In this document: piece by piece, positions 52,801-58,965 of the stretch
Layout of the letters: each line of letters starts with the position of its first letter
Position numbering within the stretch: the stretch's first letter is position 1
Source: Cyrtodaria siliqua
Taxonomy: Eukaryota; Mollusca; Bivalvia; Adapedonta; Hiatellidae
Direction of reading: 5' to 3'
Assembly (NCBI GenBank): GCA_037043455.1
Contig: JAWPHD010000090.1
Coordinates: forward strand, 310,001-374,000
DNA: 64,000 nt
The notes under the pieces: model-generated
The model's input: only the letters and a program-made list of their open reading frames with translations
What the model was told of the DNA's origin: nothing
The model's database searches: none
Made by a program: the position numbers and the translations under genes

Positions 52801-53047
52801 ATGGTATTCAACCGAGAAGTCTACAGCATTAACTATCACCCTGGAAAAACTTACCAGAGAGAACCTGCTTGTCTTTCAAGTTGAGCCCCTCACTGAGCCC
52901 CTGAAACTCCTCCTTGTCTTCGAGGGACTGCAGGAACCTGGCGGTGATCTTGGGGAAGTTCTGCTGTGCCATGATCATGTATTTCTCACGTATCATCAGT
53001 GCCTTTACCAGGCTCTGCGCAGCTAACTCCAGGTCCTTTTGTGGTAC
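12908..53047 (-). CDS. AMPD: AMP deaminase (AMPD2/3-like), 14 coding exons, 5' end missing
   Basis: Hydrolyses AMP to IMP and ammonia in the cytosol (purine nucleotide cycle, adenylate balance); family enzymes are zinc-dependent homotetramers. Join on the minus strand: 53047-52855, 41646-41629, 35814-35595, 34552-34423, 32655-32521, 29462-29400, 26635-26504, 23580-23417, 20991-20865, 20309-20146, 17600-17480, 16604-16431, 13698-13588, 13096-12908. The join is 1941 bases, 646 codons plus stop, with all phases agreeing and every intron GT-AG. Visible motifs (numbered in this partial protein): DTHVHAS with metal-binding H191 and H193, RPHCGEAG at 459-466, and SLSTDDP at 534-540, which fits the adenosine/AMP deaminase signature. 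The catalytic region is complete. Full-length family members are usually 750 residues or more, so roughly 100-200 N-terminal residues are missing and no start codon is annotated. By eye it shares traits of both AMPD2 and AMPD3, as expected for an invertebrate single-copy gene. Family assignment is very sure; the AMPD2 versus AMPD3 choice is not. Confidence 0.96.
13097..13587 (-). repeat. AMPD intron made largely of tandem copies of the preceding exon end
   Basis: A 491-base intron. From 13322 to 13587 it consists of 71/77/71-base units matching the second half of exon 13588-13698 (shared blocks ccactctggc, ctatttcac, atatcatg, cagtatatacc), each with a tacctac-ctc donor-like junction on the minus strand (13364, 13435, 13512, 13583). 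The 71 and 77 lengths alternate, so the real period looks like a 148-base dimer. A remnant of the hairpin MITE (cccttagcccgctgatgagc) sits at 13269-13328. Confidence 0.85.
13588..13698 (-). CDS. AMPD: AMPD exon m (residues 548-584)
   Basis: Acceptor GAATTCAG, donor GTAGGT. Encodes [20 protein letters not shown], then MCEIARNSV and GFPHE, all family-typical. The second half of the exon is copied in tandem into the following intron, so the first bases of that intron are themselves a degenerate duplicate of coding sequence. Confidence 0.96.
13856..14108 (+). mobile_element. tRNA-derived SINE, family A
   Basis: A-box-like gtggtcaaggggttaatg, B-box-like gggttcgaatcctac, body with ggttctatccaggaaaagtg and tail 'tgacgtaaaacaacgtacaaac'. 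Opposite in orientation to the SINE family A copy next to it. Confidence 0.8.
14112..14372 (-). mobile_element. tRNA-derived SINE, family A, inverted neighbour
   Basis: On the minus strand it reads gtggtcaagagg, then ctgggagctcgacttgtacg, then the tail tgacgttaaacaccaaacaa. The B-box is damaged (atgttcgtatccc). With 13856-14108 it forms a tail-to-tail inverted pair. Confidence 0.78.
15885..16065 (+). mobile_element. tRNA-derived SINE, family B
   Basis: Head ttggtagagtgttgaactcc and gggtttgatcc resemble tRNA A and B boxes; the body ttgcttagtactggtt matches the minus-strand copy at 24497-24643; the end is aagttgcaagaacttgtttc. Confidence 0.7.
16431..16604 (-). CDS. AMPD: AMPD exon l with SLSTDDP (residues 490-547)
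   Basis: Acceptor TTTTCAAG, donor GTAAGA. Encodes [20 protein letters not shown], then [18 protein letters not shown], then [21 protein letters not shown] carries the paired aspartates of the active site. Phase 0 at both ends. Confidence 0.98.
16605..17479 (-). other. AMPD intron (875 bp) with small inverted-repeat element
   Basis: From about 16853 to 17043, 'agatgtctcccccactgtg' is mirrored by 'cacaaagtggggaagacata', bounding a short mollusc-type dispersed repeat. No other feature. Confidence 0.6.
17480..17600 (-). CDS. AMPD: AMPD exon k with HCGEAG (residues 450-489)
   Basis: Acceptor TTCAAG, donor GTACAG. Encodes [17 protein letters not shown] and ends [10 protein letters not shown]. The histidine and glutamate of HCGEAG correspond to catalytic-site residues of AMP deaminases. 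The first base completes the arginine codon split from the previous exon. Confidence 0.97.
17601..18696 (-). other. Downstream part of AMPD intron with dispersed repeats
   Basis: Mosaic of repeat fragments also seen elsewhere: 'actagaggtaggtttttagtaaaaacagaggtctcc' near 17675 (compare 16853) and 'tatcactgaaggtgatgaat' at 17879 (compare 4372, 38472). No gene seen. Confidence 0.5.
18700..20177 (-). repeat. 63-bp tandem array carrying copies of exon end and splice donor
   Basis: About 20 copies of a 63-base unit run from about 18700 and merge with the AMPD exon at 20146-20177. In each unit about 32 bases equal the exon end (on the plus strand ttctgaagtggtt..ggacc and caaggttgga) and about 31 bases equal the intron start. 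Most copies keep ttacctt, that is AAG|GTAA on the coding strand. Some copies are shortened, and larger blocks are duplicated (18880-18960 and 19110-19190 share an identical truncated unit). Open frames here come from the 63-base period. Confidence 0.95.
20146..20309 (-). CDS. AMPD: AMPD exon j (residues 395-448)
   Basis: Acceptor GTCACAG, donor GTAACT. Encodes [12 protein letters not shown], then PEDW, then [20 protein letters not shown]. Its last ~32 bases and the donor form half of a 63-bp repeat unit that continues for about 1.4 kb into the intron, so exon end and repeat array are continuous. Confidence 0.95.
20310..20864 (-). other. AMPD intron (555 bp)
   Basis: AT-rich, no repeat or gene recognised. 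Confidence 0.6.
20865..20991 (-). CDS. AMPD: AMPD exon i (residues 353-394)
   Basis: Acceptor AAACAG, donor GTAAGT. Encodes [20 protein letters not shown] followed by [22 protein letters not shown]. The phases join PRLY-DVYR upstream and [14 protein letters not shown] downstream, both conserved junctions. Confidence 0.96.
20992..23416 (-). other. AMPD intron (2.4 kb) with donor-proximal duplications
   Basis: The block 'accacctgacct..atcatggt' occurs at about 22599, 22708 and 23356, the last 50 bases from the donor at 23416, each followed by related sequence. A 24-base repeat (aaatcatttctgaatattac) occurs three to four times at 22375-22440. At 21420-21790 there is a diverged dispersed repeat (gggcacaattctg, gggacataactttgtc). 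Confidence 0.55.
22926..23129. mobile_element. Degenerate hairpin MITE (CCCTTT.. family)
   Basis: Ends CCCTTTCGCTGCCA and TGGCAGCAAAAGGA are imperfect inverted repeats, and the interior 'gtaaacccagatgaacatgc..gcaggctgatcagggtttac' is the hairpin shared with 40591-40795 and 58761-58965. Confidence 0.72.
23417..23580 (-). CDS. AMPD: AMPD exon h (residues 298-351)
   Basis: Acceptor TGACAG, donor GTAAGT. Encodes [20 protein letters not shown] followed by [15 protein letters not shown] and RWLIQIPRL. Ends with TA of a split tyrosine codon that the next exon completes. Confidence 0.97.
23581..26503 (-). other. AMPD intron (2.9 kb)
   Basis: Contains a 54-base direct duplication (23655-23763; cgccctaggatggcacacat), a SINE (24497) and AT-rich sequence. 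An unassigned open stretch at 26208-26498 is discussed under findings. Confidence 0.55.
24497..24643 (-). mobile_element. tRNA-derived SINE, family B
   Basis: Minus strand reads ggtctggtggtagagcgctg, gggttcgatcccagcc, gagcaagacactttatctgc and ttgcttagtactggttctac, a tRNA-like head plus the same body as 15885-16065. Confidence 0.75.
26504..26635 (-). CDS. AMPD: AMPD exon g (residues 254-297)
   Basis: Acceptor TTATTAAG, donor GTGGGT. Encodes [20 protein letters not shown] and ends YFADLMK. This is nearly invariant in animal AMP deaminases. Confidence 0.97.
26829..27150 (+). mobile_element. tRNA-derived SINE, family C
   Basis: tRNA-like head tggcgcagtcggtagcgcgg and gggttcaatcctcc, then cagcaagacactttcactta, gagcacgttaaagaacca and a tail ending acaacattcaattctttctt. 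The minus-strand relative is at 34010-34320. Confidence 0.82.
28632..28873 (+). mobile_element. Dispersed element E, copy 1
   Basis: Matches 33598-33823: tgactgaatatgc, ctggctggttaaag, atatacgtcgtcgtcagtag, gtttagaaat, ttactttaa. No coding capacity. Copy 2 shows clean insertion edges. Confidence 0.7.
29048..29395 (-). repeat. 29-bp perfect tandem array, 12 copies, at a splice donor
   Basis: Twelve head-to-tail copies of 29 bases (ggttgtttatcatctattat plus atagcccat) with no difference I can see. The array stops four bases short of the AMPD exon boundary at 29400; the donor reads GTAAGTGGGCTAT, where GGGCTAT is already repeat unit. Perfect identity suggests recent expansion and variable copy number. 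Confidence 0.98.
29400..29462 (-). CDS. AMPD: AMPD exon f (residues 233-253)
   Basis: A 63-base exon with acceptor ATTGCAG and donor GTAAGT. Encodes [21 protein letters not shown], matching the VF-x-x-M-x-x-x-YDL-x-VD-x-LDVHA block of the family. The following intron turns into a 29-bp tandem array within about five bases of the donor. Confidence 0.95.
29463..30549 (-). other. Downstream part of AMPD intron
   Basis: AT-rich; part of a mollusc dispersed repeat at 29640-29830 (acagagttatggttcttgtc). No gene. Confidence 0.5.
30550..32538 (-). repeat. About 65-bp array carrying copies of exon end and splice donor
   Basis: Roughly 16 units in a 2-kb region. On the plus strand each reads agccatgggtgattttgcgt-acctgtttcagagtcatcac-ggagtattttcaattaactatttat. 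The block ctgtttcagagtcatcacg is exactly the end of AMPD exon 32521-32655 and 'gtac' before it is the donor. Copies near 32100-32520 are the most regular; 30550-31090 is diverged. A 0.5-kb element interrupts the array at 31103-31618. Confidence 0.92.
31103..31618. mobile_element. Foldback element F inserted in the donor array, copy 1
   Basis: Starts tctaacatggtt and ends ttttatttcttaa, as does 44505-44992. Its 3' third (31449-31618) is a hairpin: aagaaataaaatatttccag-caggtttatattgt is mirrored by acaatataaacc-cgctggaaatattttatttctt, with inner gggacttgaa/ttcaagtccc. Confidence 0.85.
32521..32655 (-). CDS. AMPD: AMPD exon e with HxH metal site (residues 188-232)
   Basis: Acceptor ATTCCAG, donor GTACGC. 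Encodes [20 protein letters not shown] and ends VVMTLKQ. The two histidines of DTHVH are the first metal ligands of the amidohydrolase barrel. The last ~19 bases of this exon plus its donor are copied about 16 times in the intron that follows (30.5-32.5 kb). Confidence 0.97.
33333..33915 (+). repeat. Dispersed repeat D, copy 4, split by an insertion
   Basis: Blocks gggttttatggc, gaacattccag, gggcctagaacc, ctgcaaattctgtt, ggagccaca match copies at 64 and 1427. The part after 33598 resumes at 33823 with aaacatgacaag and ends ggcaaccacacagg. Confidence 0.75.
33598..33823 (+). mobile_element. Dispersed element E, copy 2, nested in repeat D
   Basis: Inserted into repeat D between 'gaagatctttaaag' and 'ctttaataaacatgac'; the uninterrupted copy 1 reads gaagaccttaaacgaacatgac. 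A ctttaa-like duplication flanks the insert. Sequence matches 28632-28873. Confidence 0.75.
34010..34320 (-). mobile_element. tRNA-derived SINE, family C
   Basis: Minus-strand relative of 26829-27150: tagagcggccccgagagagg, ttctttaacatgctcggagg, gtgtcttgctcgagaacaca and a diverged tRNA-like head. The end 'gggctacat' suggests a partly duplicated head. Confidence 0.72.
34423..34552 (-). CDS. AMPD: AMPD exon d (residues 145-187)
   Basis: Acceptor TTGCAG, donor GTAGGG. Encodes [20 protein letters not shown] and then NELKE and [11 protein letters not shown], one of the most conserved AMPD segments, immediately before the metal-binding exon. Confidence 0.96.
34553..35594 (-). other. AMPD intron (1.0 kb)
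   Basis: Shows a 60-base direct repeat: 'ggagac-aaggttttttaaaccgtgagtt' at 34713 and 34986, followed by ccacataaagca and aagagcagcc. Otherwise no feature. Confidence 0.6.
35595..35814 (-). CDS. AMPD: AMPD exon c (residues 72-143)
   Basis: Acceptor CTCAG, donor GTAAGT. Encodes [12 protein letters not shown], then the conserved block [16 protein letters not shown] (vertebrate AMPDs have R-M-V-R-G-V-V-H-V-Y here), then [22 protein letters not shown]. Begins with two bases and ends with two bases of split codons, consistent with its neighbours. GC-rich compared with the introns. Confidence 0.95.
36690..37492. repeat. 67-bp tandem repeat, about 12 copies
   Basis: Unit aaaggtcaaaacacactcat-cttaaaggtaatggacaggt-caacatggaaatccttgttaaaagttc. 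Early copies are diverged and two copies near 36990-37060 are shortened. On the minus strand most read AAGATGAGT, but two copies read AAGGTGAGT, a consensus splice donor. Confidence 0.93.
38464..39216. mobile_element. Non-autonomous element with internal tandem repeats (pearl-like), type 1
   Basis: Begins tatcactgtaagtgataaatgcccccgaa and ends ttttcgggggcattaa, so the termini are short inverted repeats (tgcccccgaa / ttcgggggca). Inside are four diverged ~140-180-base units (cacttgtgccaagttatttg, gacctttgacctct) followed by an acggacgga stretch. Related to 60829-61822. Confidence 0.72.
40430..41095. repeat. About 150-bp tandem repeat, three to four copies, with MITE insertion
   Basis: Units share cagtttggtcaatatccca, aagctgagatccagaacttg, gacctatatttcgga and caccatgtcaggtc. 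The second unit is opened by the MITE at 40591. Confidence 0.75.
40591..40795. mobile_element. 205-bp piggyBac-type MITE with TTAA target duplication
   Basis: Begins CCCTTAGCATG and ends GGTTAAGGG, flanked both sides by TTAA. Neighbouring tandem copies give the empty site (tttggtcaatatccc), which fits insertion into TTAA with duplication of those four bases. Interior: paired gtaaacccagatcagcctgc and gctgatcagggtttac. No transposase. Confidence 0.85.
41629..41646 (-). CDS. AMPD: AMPD 18-base microexon (exon b)
   Basis: An 18-base segment flanked by TTTCCTACAG upstream and GTAATG downstream. The flanking exons end and start in phases 1 and 1, and this segment fits exactly, adding D-QQQRA-E between QVLS and HPINAPP. 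Because 18 is divisible by three, skipping it also keeps the frame (LS-E-HPIN), so it may be an optional cassette. It lies 11.2 kb from the previous exon and 5.8 kb from the next. Support is splice sites plus phase only, because the encoded linker is not conserved. Confidence 0.68.
41757..43213. mobile_element. Pearl-like element, type 2, copy 1
   Basis: Begins aacaagaggtcaatgacctt and contains gaagctctactgat; ends in the hairpin agctctgctgatctctgatc-agtcgagctaa. About four internal ~320-base units (gtagtcgctacaa, ggccatcttgaatttc, gcaacattcctgt, aaacaaagatggcc), then acggacagacggacgg. The order (left end, tandem core, ACGG-like microsatellite, right hairpin end with CTAA) is that of non-autonomous Helitron/Helentron-type 'pearl' elements of bivalves; that class assignment is inference. 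Confidence 0.75.
42751..42951. mobile_element. 201-bp MITE with TTA target duplication
   Basis: Terminal inverted repeats GGCCAAAAATAAAATTA and TAATTTTATTTTTGGCC, flanked by TTA on both sides (42748-42750, 42952-42954). It interrupts a repeat unit whose sister units read atatcacttatagttttcaa, so the empty site is known. A 3-base TTA duplication is typical of the PIF/Harbinger superfamily. Includes an A-run at 42900. Confidence 0.88.
43214..44504. other. Non-coding part of intron
   Basis: AT-rich, no exon or repeat recognised. 'aaaacgacgtcgacgtcggatgacgtca' near 44075 is a small CG-containing palindromic patch. Confidence 0.4.
44505..44992. mobile_element. Foldback element F, copy 2
   Basis: Same start (tctaacatggttt) and end (ttttatttcttaa) as 31103-31618, with the hairpin arms tttccagctggttta and aaacctgctggaaa and the inner cttcaagtccca. 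More diverged than copy 1. Confidence 0.85.
45770..45882. repeat. Hairpin (inverted repeat) of about 110 bases
   Basis: atagagaatatcatgttagtgc is mirrored by gcactaacatgatattctat around a GC-richer loop that itself has cctgataaactgg / atacgatcagg. Could be a small MITE; no other copy in the window. Confidence 0.7.
46308..48882. mobile_element. Pearl-like element, type 3
   Basis: Begins aacaagaggcccaagagggc (an internal palindrome) and ctctactggc; ends ctctgctggcccttggccag-tagagctaa. The core has about nine ~165-base units (ctgtgacccccggggcgggg, ggtcaccatttgaacaaact, aggaccataagcttatag, cagagaagaagatttttt), followed by acggacggacgacggacga. A 220-base A-rich stretch (46740-46965) lies between left end and core. 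Confidence 0.78.
46740..46965. repeat. Poly-A-rich low-complexity stretch
   Basis: Almost only A and short T/AAT interruptions, including a run of more than 35 A. Assembly length here is probably unreliable. Confidence 0.9.
48902..51453. mobile_element. Pearl-like element, type 2, copy 2
   Basis: Same ends as 41757-43213 and starts 20 bases after the previous element ends. The core has about eight units; the last four (50221, 50541, 50861, 51181) repeat every 320 bases with almost no difference. Followed by acggacagacggacagacgg and the terminal hairpin ctctgatcagtagagctaa. Confidence 0.8.
52030..52215. repeat. 20-bp tandem repeat, about nine copies
   Basis: Unit ctgaactgggccaacatgac; five or six good copies then diverged ones (ctgaactgaaccaatatga). 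Lies about 640 bases from the AMPD exon at 52855. Confidence 0.92.
52855..53047 (-). CDS. AMPD: AMPD exon a (residues 1-64 of the partial protein)
   Basis: Acceptor CTAG before 53047 and donor GTAAGT after 52855. It encodes [17 protein letters not shown], then IREKYM, then a polar stretch ending in QVLS; the REKYM block is conserved upstream of the catalytic domain in AMP deaminases. Starts in phase 0 and ends with one base of a split codon. This is the most upstream exon I can recognise; nothing AMPD-like was seen from 53048 to 64000. Confidence 0.93.
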
Positions 53048-54335
53048 CTAGACAATAACAATGATCATTGCATATACGCATTTACTAACTCTGTTTACTT
53101 TCAATGTAAATGGGAATGTCATTATATTTGCCCATATCCGACGTAATGGAAAGTCATATTGGGTGTGTAATGCCCTTGGAACTACCATTTTGCATACTCA
53201 TTCGGGATTTGTGCAATGCACAGTTACATATATTATGTCACTGGAGGTATATCAAGTGACAAAAAAAAATCGTAGTCTTTTGGGTTCATTGTGGAAAATT
53301 CCCAAAATGTTACGAAAATATCAAAAATTTAAGGTTTAAACTTATTAGATTTGTATTGGGATTACTGCACACATTCTTTTGCAGATGAATATTGTGCTCC
53401 TAAAGTCGGGAAATATTAAAGGGATACATGGCAATCTTGAGTTTTATTCAAACATTAAAATTTGCTCCTCATTTTAGTTATCCTGTGTCATTTTGACTTT
53501 AAAACTGCTTGCATATGATTAAATAAAAAATTGAGATTTCAATTTTCTTCAATATTTCACCAAATTTTTAATTATATTTTTGATGCACAATTATAAAAAG
53601 TTAATAATATGTAAAAATAATTTGCTTTGAACTATTCTAACAATTACTATTAATGATTGAACAAATGCAAGTGAAGAGAAAAACTAACGGGACGCCCTGA
53701 GGTTTTAAAAAAATCAAGATTGCCGTGTGTCCCTTTAATACGCGAAAAATCACAATACAAATCTAATAAACTATAAATACTTCTTTATTAAGTTAATATA
53801 AACTTCTTTGTTTGATGATATATTTTGTGATGTCCCATCCCATTCTGTCATCCCATCGCCTTCAATTTCATCCATGTTGTAAAATAAGAAAAATATATAG
53901 GCAGATATATGCACATCTCGATGTCATTGTGAGCCTTCCTGCATAATTTTGAAAACATCCATGGAAAAGTGTGAGAAGAGTTAGAAACAAAAGCCATTTT
54001 TAAGCAAAATCTGAAGAAAAAAGGGTCATAACTCCGGTAATAAAAGTTTGATTTTTATGCCTAATTGATATGCATATCTAGGCAACATAGTGAACCATCC
54101 TGTTGATTTTGAAACGGTCTGTGGAAAATTTTGGCAGCAGTTAGCAACATACACTGTTTGGGGACCGACAGACATAGTTATCTCTATAAAGCCTCTCACT
54201 TTAGAATTAATTCGGCAGTGGTGGGGGGCATGAACAAAATATTCATATGTCATATTAACATAAAATGTTGGATTGTTAAGTATAGTCTTAACTGAATAAT
54301 ATTCCAGCATGCCTCCATGGAAACATAATTTAAGT
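53048..54335. other. Upstream of first recognised AMPD exon
   Basis: Presumably intron. No upstream AMPD exon, start codon or promoter found. A MITE lies at 53416. 54010-54300 resembles a diverged mollusc dispersed repeat (gggtcataactccggt). Confidence 0.45.
53416..53738. mobile_element. MITE with TTAA-bounded terminal inverted repeats
   Basis: Ends TTAAAGGGATACATGGCAATCTTGA and TCAAGATTGCCGTGTGTCCCTTTAA (one or two mismatches). AT-rich interior with no frame. Same ends as 6184-6443. Confidence 0.82.
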
Positions 54336-57300
54336 CAAGCATGTCTCATTCATGGGGAGGCAACTAGACAAAGTTTCTTGTTAAAGGCAGCATATTATGT
54401 CTAATTCAGGGGGAGGCAACTAGACAAGGGTTTCTTGTTAAAGGCAACATATTATGTCTCATTCAGGGGGAGGCAACTAGACAAGGGTTTCTTGTTAAAG
54501 GCAGTATATTATATCTCATTCAGGGGGATGCAACCAGACAAGGCATTCTTGTTAAAGGCAGCATATTATATCTCATTCAGAGGGATGCAACCAGACAAGG
54601 CGTTCTTGTTAAAGGCAGCATATTATATCTCATTCAGAGGGATGCAACCAGACAAGGGTTTTTTGTTAATTAAAGGCAGCATATTATGTCTCATTCAGAG
54701 GGAGGCAACTAGACAAGGTTTTCTTGTTAAAGGCAGCATATTATATCTCATTCAGAGGGAGGCAACTAGACAAGGGTTTCTTGTTAAAGGCAGCATATTA
54801 TGTCTCATTCAGGGGGATGCACCAGACAAGGGTTTCTTGTTAAAGGCAGCATATTATATCTCATTCAGGGGGATGCAACCAGACAAGGGTTTCTTGTTAA
54901 AGGCAGCATACTACGTCTCATTCAGAGGGAGGCAACCAGACAAGGGTTTCTTGTTAAAGGCAGCATATTATGTCTCATTCATGGGGAGGCAACTAGACAA
55001 GGGTTACTTGTTAAAGGCAGCATATTATATCTCATTCATGGGGATGCAACCAAACAAGGGTTTCTTGTTAATTAAACGCAGCATATTATGTCTCATTCAG
55101 GGGGATGCAACCAGACAAGGCATTCTTGTTAAAGGCAGCATATTATATCTCATTCAGAGGGATGCAACCAGACAAGGCGTTCTTTTTAAAGGCAGCATAT
55201 TATATCTCATTCAGAGGGATGCAACCAGACAAGGGTTTTTTGTTAATTAAAGGCAGCATATTATGTCTCATTCAGAGGGAGGCAACTAGACAAGGTTTTC
55301 TTGTTAAAGGCAGCATATTATATCTCATTCAGAGGGAGGCAACTAGACAAGGGTTTCTTGTTAAAGGCAGCATAGTATATCTCATTCAGGGGGATGCAAC
55401 CAGACAAGGGTTTCTTGTTAAAGGCAGCATACTTTATCTCATTCAGAGGGAGGCAACTAGACAAGGGTTTCTTGTTAAAGGCAGCATATTATGTCTCATT
55501 CAGGGGGATGCACCAGACAAGGGTTTCTTGTTAAAGGCAGCATATTATATCTCATTCAGGGGGATGCAACCAGACAAGGGTTTCTTGTTAAAGGCAGCAT
55601 ATTATGTCTCATTCATGGGGACGCAACTAGACAAGGGTTACTTGTTAAAGGCAGCATATTATATCTCATTCATGGGGATGCAACCAAACAAGGGTTTTTT
55701 GTTAATTAAACGCAGCATATTATGTCTCATTCAGGGGGATGCAACCAGACAAGGGATTCTTGTTAAAGGCAGCATATTATATCTCATTCAGGGGGATGCA
55801 ACCAGACAAGAGTTTCTTGTTAAAGGCAGCATATTATATCTCATTCAGAGGGAGGCAACTAGACAAGGTTTTCTTGTTAAAGGCAGCATATTATATCTCA
55901 TTCAGGGGGATGCAACTAGACAAGGTTTTCTTGTTAAAGGCAGCATATTATATCTTATTCAGAGGGAGGCAACTAGAAAAGGTTTTCTTGTTAAAGGCAA
56001 CATATTATATCTCATTCAGAGGGAGGCAACTAGACAAGGTTTTCTTGTTAAAGGCAGCATATTATATCTCATTCAGAGGGTGGCAACTAGACAAGGTTTT
56101 TTTGTTAAAGGCAGCATATTATATCTTATTTAGAGGGAGGCAACAAGGCAAGGGTTTCTTGTTAAAGGCAGCATATTATGTCTCATTCAGGGGGATGCAA
56201 CCAGACAAGGGTTTCTTGTTAAAGGCAGCATATTATATCTCATTCAGGGGGAGGCAACCAGACAAGAGTTTCTTGTTAAAGGCAGCATATTATATCTCAT
56301 TCAGAGGGAGGCAGCTAGACAAGTTTTTTTTGTTAAAGGCAGCATATTATATCTTATTTAGAGGGAGGCAACAGGGCAAGGGTTTCTTGTTAAAGGCAGC
56401 ATATTATGTCTCATTCAGGGGGATGCAACCAGACAAGGGTTTCTTGTTAAAGGCAGCATATTATATCTCATTCAGGGGGAGGCAACCAGACAAGGGTTTC
56501 TTGTTAAAAGCAGCATAGTATGTCTCATTCAGGGGGATGCAACCAGACAAGGGTTTCTTGTTAAAGGCAGCATACTATGTCTCATTCATGGGGAGGCAAC
56601 TAGACAAAGGTTTCTTGTTAAAGGCAGCATATTATGTCTCATTCATGCGGAGGCAATGAGACCAGGGTTTCTTGTTAAAGGCAGCATATTATATCTCATT
56701 CAGAGGGAGGCAACTAGACAAGTTTTTTTTGTTAAAGGCAGCATATTATATCTTATTTAGAGGGAGGCAACAGGGCAAGGGTTTCTTGTTAAAGGCAGCA
56801 TATTATGTCTCATTCAGGGGGATGCAACCAGACAAGGGTTTCTTGTTAAAGGCAGCATATTATATCTCATTCAGGGGGAGGCAACCAGACAAGGGTTTCT
56901 TGTTAAAGGCAGCATAGTATGTCTCATTCAGGGGGATGCAACCAGACAAGGGTTTCTTGTTAAAGGCAGCATACTATGTCTCATTCATGGGGAGGCAACT
57001 AGACAAAGGTTTCTTGTTAAAGGCAACGTATTATGTCTCATTCATGCAGAGGCAATGAGACCAGGGTTTCTTGTTAAAGGCAGCATATTATATCTCATTC
57101 AGAGGGAGGCAACTAGACAAGGGTTTCTTGTTAAAGGCAGCATATTATCTCTCATTCAGGGGGATGCAACCAGACAAGGGTTTCTTGTTAAAGGCAGCAT
57201 ATTATATCTCATTCAGGGGGATGCAACCAGACAAGGGTTTCTTGTTAAAGGCAGCATATTATGTCTCATTCATGGGGAGGCAACTAGACAAGGGTTTCTT

Positions 57301-58072
57301 GTTAAAGGCAGCATATTATGTCTCATTCAGGGGATGCAACCAGACAAGGGTTTCTTGTTAAAGGCAGCATATTATATCTCATACAGGGAGATGCAACCAG
57401 ACAAGGGTTTCTTGTTAAAGGCAGCATATTATGTCTCATTCAGGGGGATGCACCAGACAAGGGTTTCTTGTTAAAGGAAGCATATTATGTCACATTCAGG
57501 GGGATACAACCAGACAAGGGTTTCTTGTTAAAGGCAGCATATTATGTCTCATTCAGGGGGATGCAACCAGACAAGGGTTTCTTGTTAAAGGCAGCATATT
57601 ATATCTCATTCAGGGGGAGGCAACTAGACAAGAGTTTCTTGTTAAAGGCAGCATATTATATCTCATTCATGGGGATGCAACCAGACAAGGGTTTCTTGTT
57701 AAAGGCAGCGTATTATATCTCATTCAGGGGGATGCAACCAGACAAGGCATTCTTGTTAAAGGCAGCATATTATATCTCATTCAGGGGGATGCAACCAGAC
57801 AAGGGTTTCTTGTTAAAGGCAGCATATTATATCTCATTCAGGGGGAGGCAACTAGACAAGAGTTTCTTGTTAAAGGCAGCATATTATATCTCATTCAGGG
57901 GGATGCAACCAGACAAGGGTTTCTTGTTAAAGGCAGCATATTCGGAGGGAGGCAACTAGACAAGGGTTTCTTGTTAAAGGTAGCATATTATGTCTCATTC
58001 AGGGGAATGCAACCAGGCAAGGGTTTCTTGTTAAAGGCAGCATATTATGTCTCATTCAGGGGGATGCACATA
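54336..58072. repeat. 57-bp satellite-like array, about 65 copies
   Basis: Unit caactagacaagggtttctt-gttaaaggcagcatattatg-tctcattcaggggga with gg-agg/gatg and ctaga/ccaga variants. Higher-order structure is visible: a block at about 56321-56680 recurs 399 bases (seven units) further on, and blocks with 'ttaattaaa' recur with offsets of 577 and about 634. 57 is 19 codons without a stop, so long open frames appear in several frames and switch where single bases are lost; these are not genes. Confidence 0.97.
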
Positions 58073-58179
58073 GGCCCCTAAGATAAATCGGCTACTTTTT
58101 GTTCAACATTGGTATCCACTAAGGATTGGAAACATTTTTTATATCAAAATCGATTTCATATCTCTTACAGTTCCCACGG

Positions 58180-58612
58180 TGGTGAAACGACATGACTGTT
58201 TGATCGGTTTCCCGGCAAAAAACTATGAACAAAACGTTGGATTAAGGTAGGTGTTTGCTTCATAACTTTCTTAACATTTATCGAATTGTATTCAACTAAA
58301 GTGCACATACCTCTCCAAAGTGAGATATTTTCTCTACCTCAAATTGTAATTCGATTTATCTAGTGGTTTCTGAGATTAGCTCTCCCAGTCTTGAAAACGA
58401 AAGAAATCTATGACCATGTACATTTTGAGAGGGTTAATCTCAAAAAGTACTGAATGAACCAAATACAGGAAAGAGCTCACATTGTAAGGGTATGTGCGCT
58501 TTATTTGAACAAAATTCGTTAAATATTAAGGAAGTTATGAAGAAAAAAACTTACCTGAATCGAGAACTTTGTTTACATGTTTTGCCGTGAAACCGATCAA
58601 AAAGTCAAATGG
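58180..58612. mobile_element. Palindromic foldback element (about 430 bp)
   Basis: Left arm tgatcggtttcccggcaaaa..cttcataactttcttaacatttatcgaattgt..gcacatacct is mirrored on the right by aggtatgtgcgc-like gggtatgtgcgctttatttg, aaggaagttatgaag and ttttgccgtgaaaccgatca. Arms are about 190 bases with roughly three quarters identity. No open frame of note. Confidence 0.8.
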
Positions 58613-58760
58613 TTTTGCGACCTTGGTTTCTGACATTTATGGGGTTCTCGGATGACATGGTCCATCAGCAATCAGACGTGTCATAGGCCCATTCCAAGCA
58701 TAGGTGTATATATATAACTTGTAGACACACATGCAGACATAGACAGTCTAGAGAGTTTAA

Positions 58761-58965
58761 CCCTTAACCCGCTACATATATATAATGGACTGTTCTTTCT
58801 TGGAATTAAGACCATTCCATTCATGTGACAAAGGTTTTTTTTGGGGAAATGACTGATCAGCAGCTGGACATTGTAAACCCTGATCAGCCTGCGAGATACT
58901 CGCAGGCTGGTTTGGGTTTACAATGGACGCAAAGGCTATTATAGTCATGCTTAGCGGGTTAAGGG
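58761..58965. mobile_element. 205-bp piggyBac-type MITE
   Basis: Perfect 14-base ends CCCTTAACCCGCTA and TAGCGGGTTAAGGG, preceded by TTTAA and followed by TTTTAA. Interior hairpin gtaaaccctgatcagcctgc / gcaggctggtttgggtttac. Same family and length as 40591-40795. Confidence 0.88.

Larger units (their letters stand above)
41647..52854 (-). other. AMPD intron (11.2 kb), mostly pearl-like elements
   Basis: Largest intron in the window. Elements at 41757, 46308 and 48902 make up more than half. 43214-44504 and 44993-46307 are AT-rich with no gene recognised. Confidence 0.6.

Noticed and set aside
54435..58081. Overlapping open frames up to 342 codons encoding 19-residue repeats
   Set aside because: By-product of the 57-bp array; several frames are open at once and switch at single-base losses.
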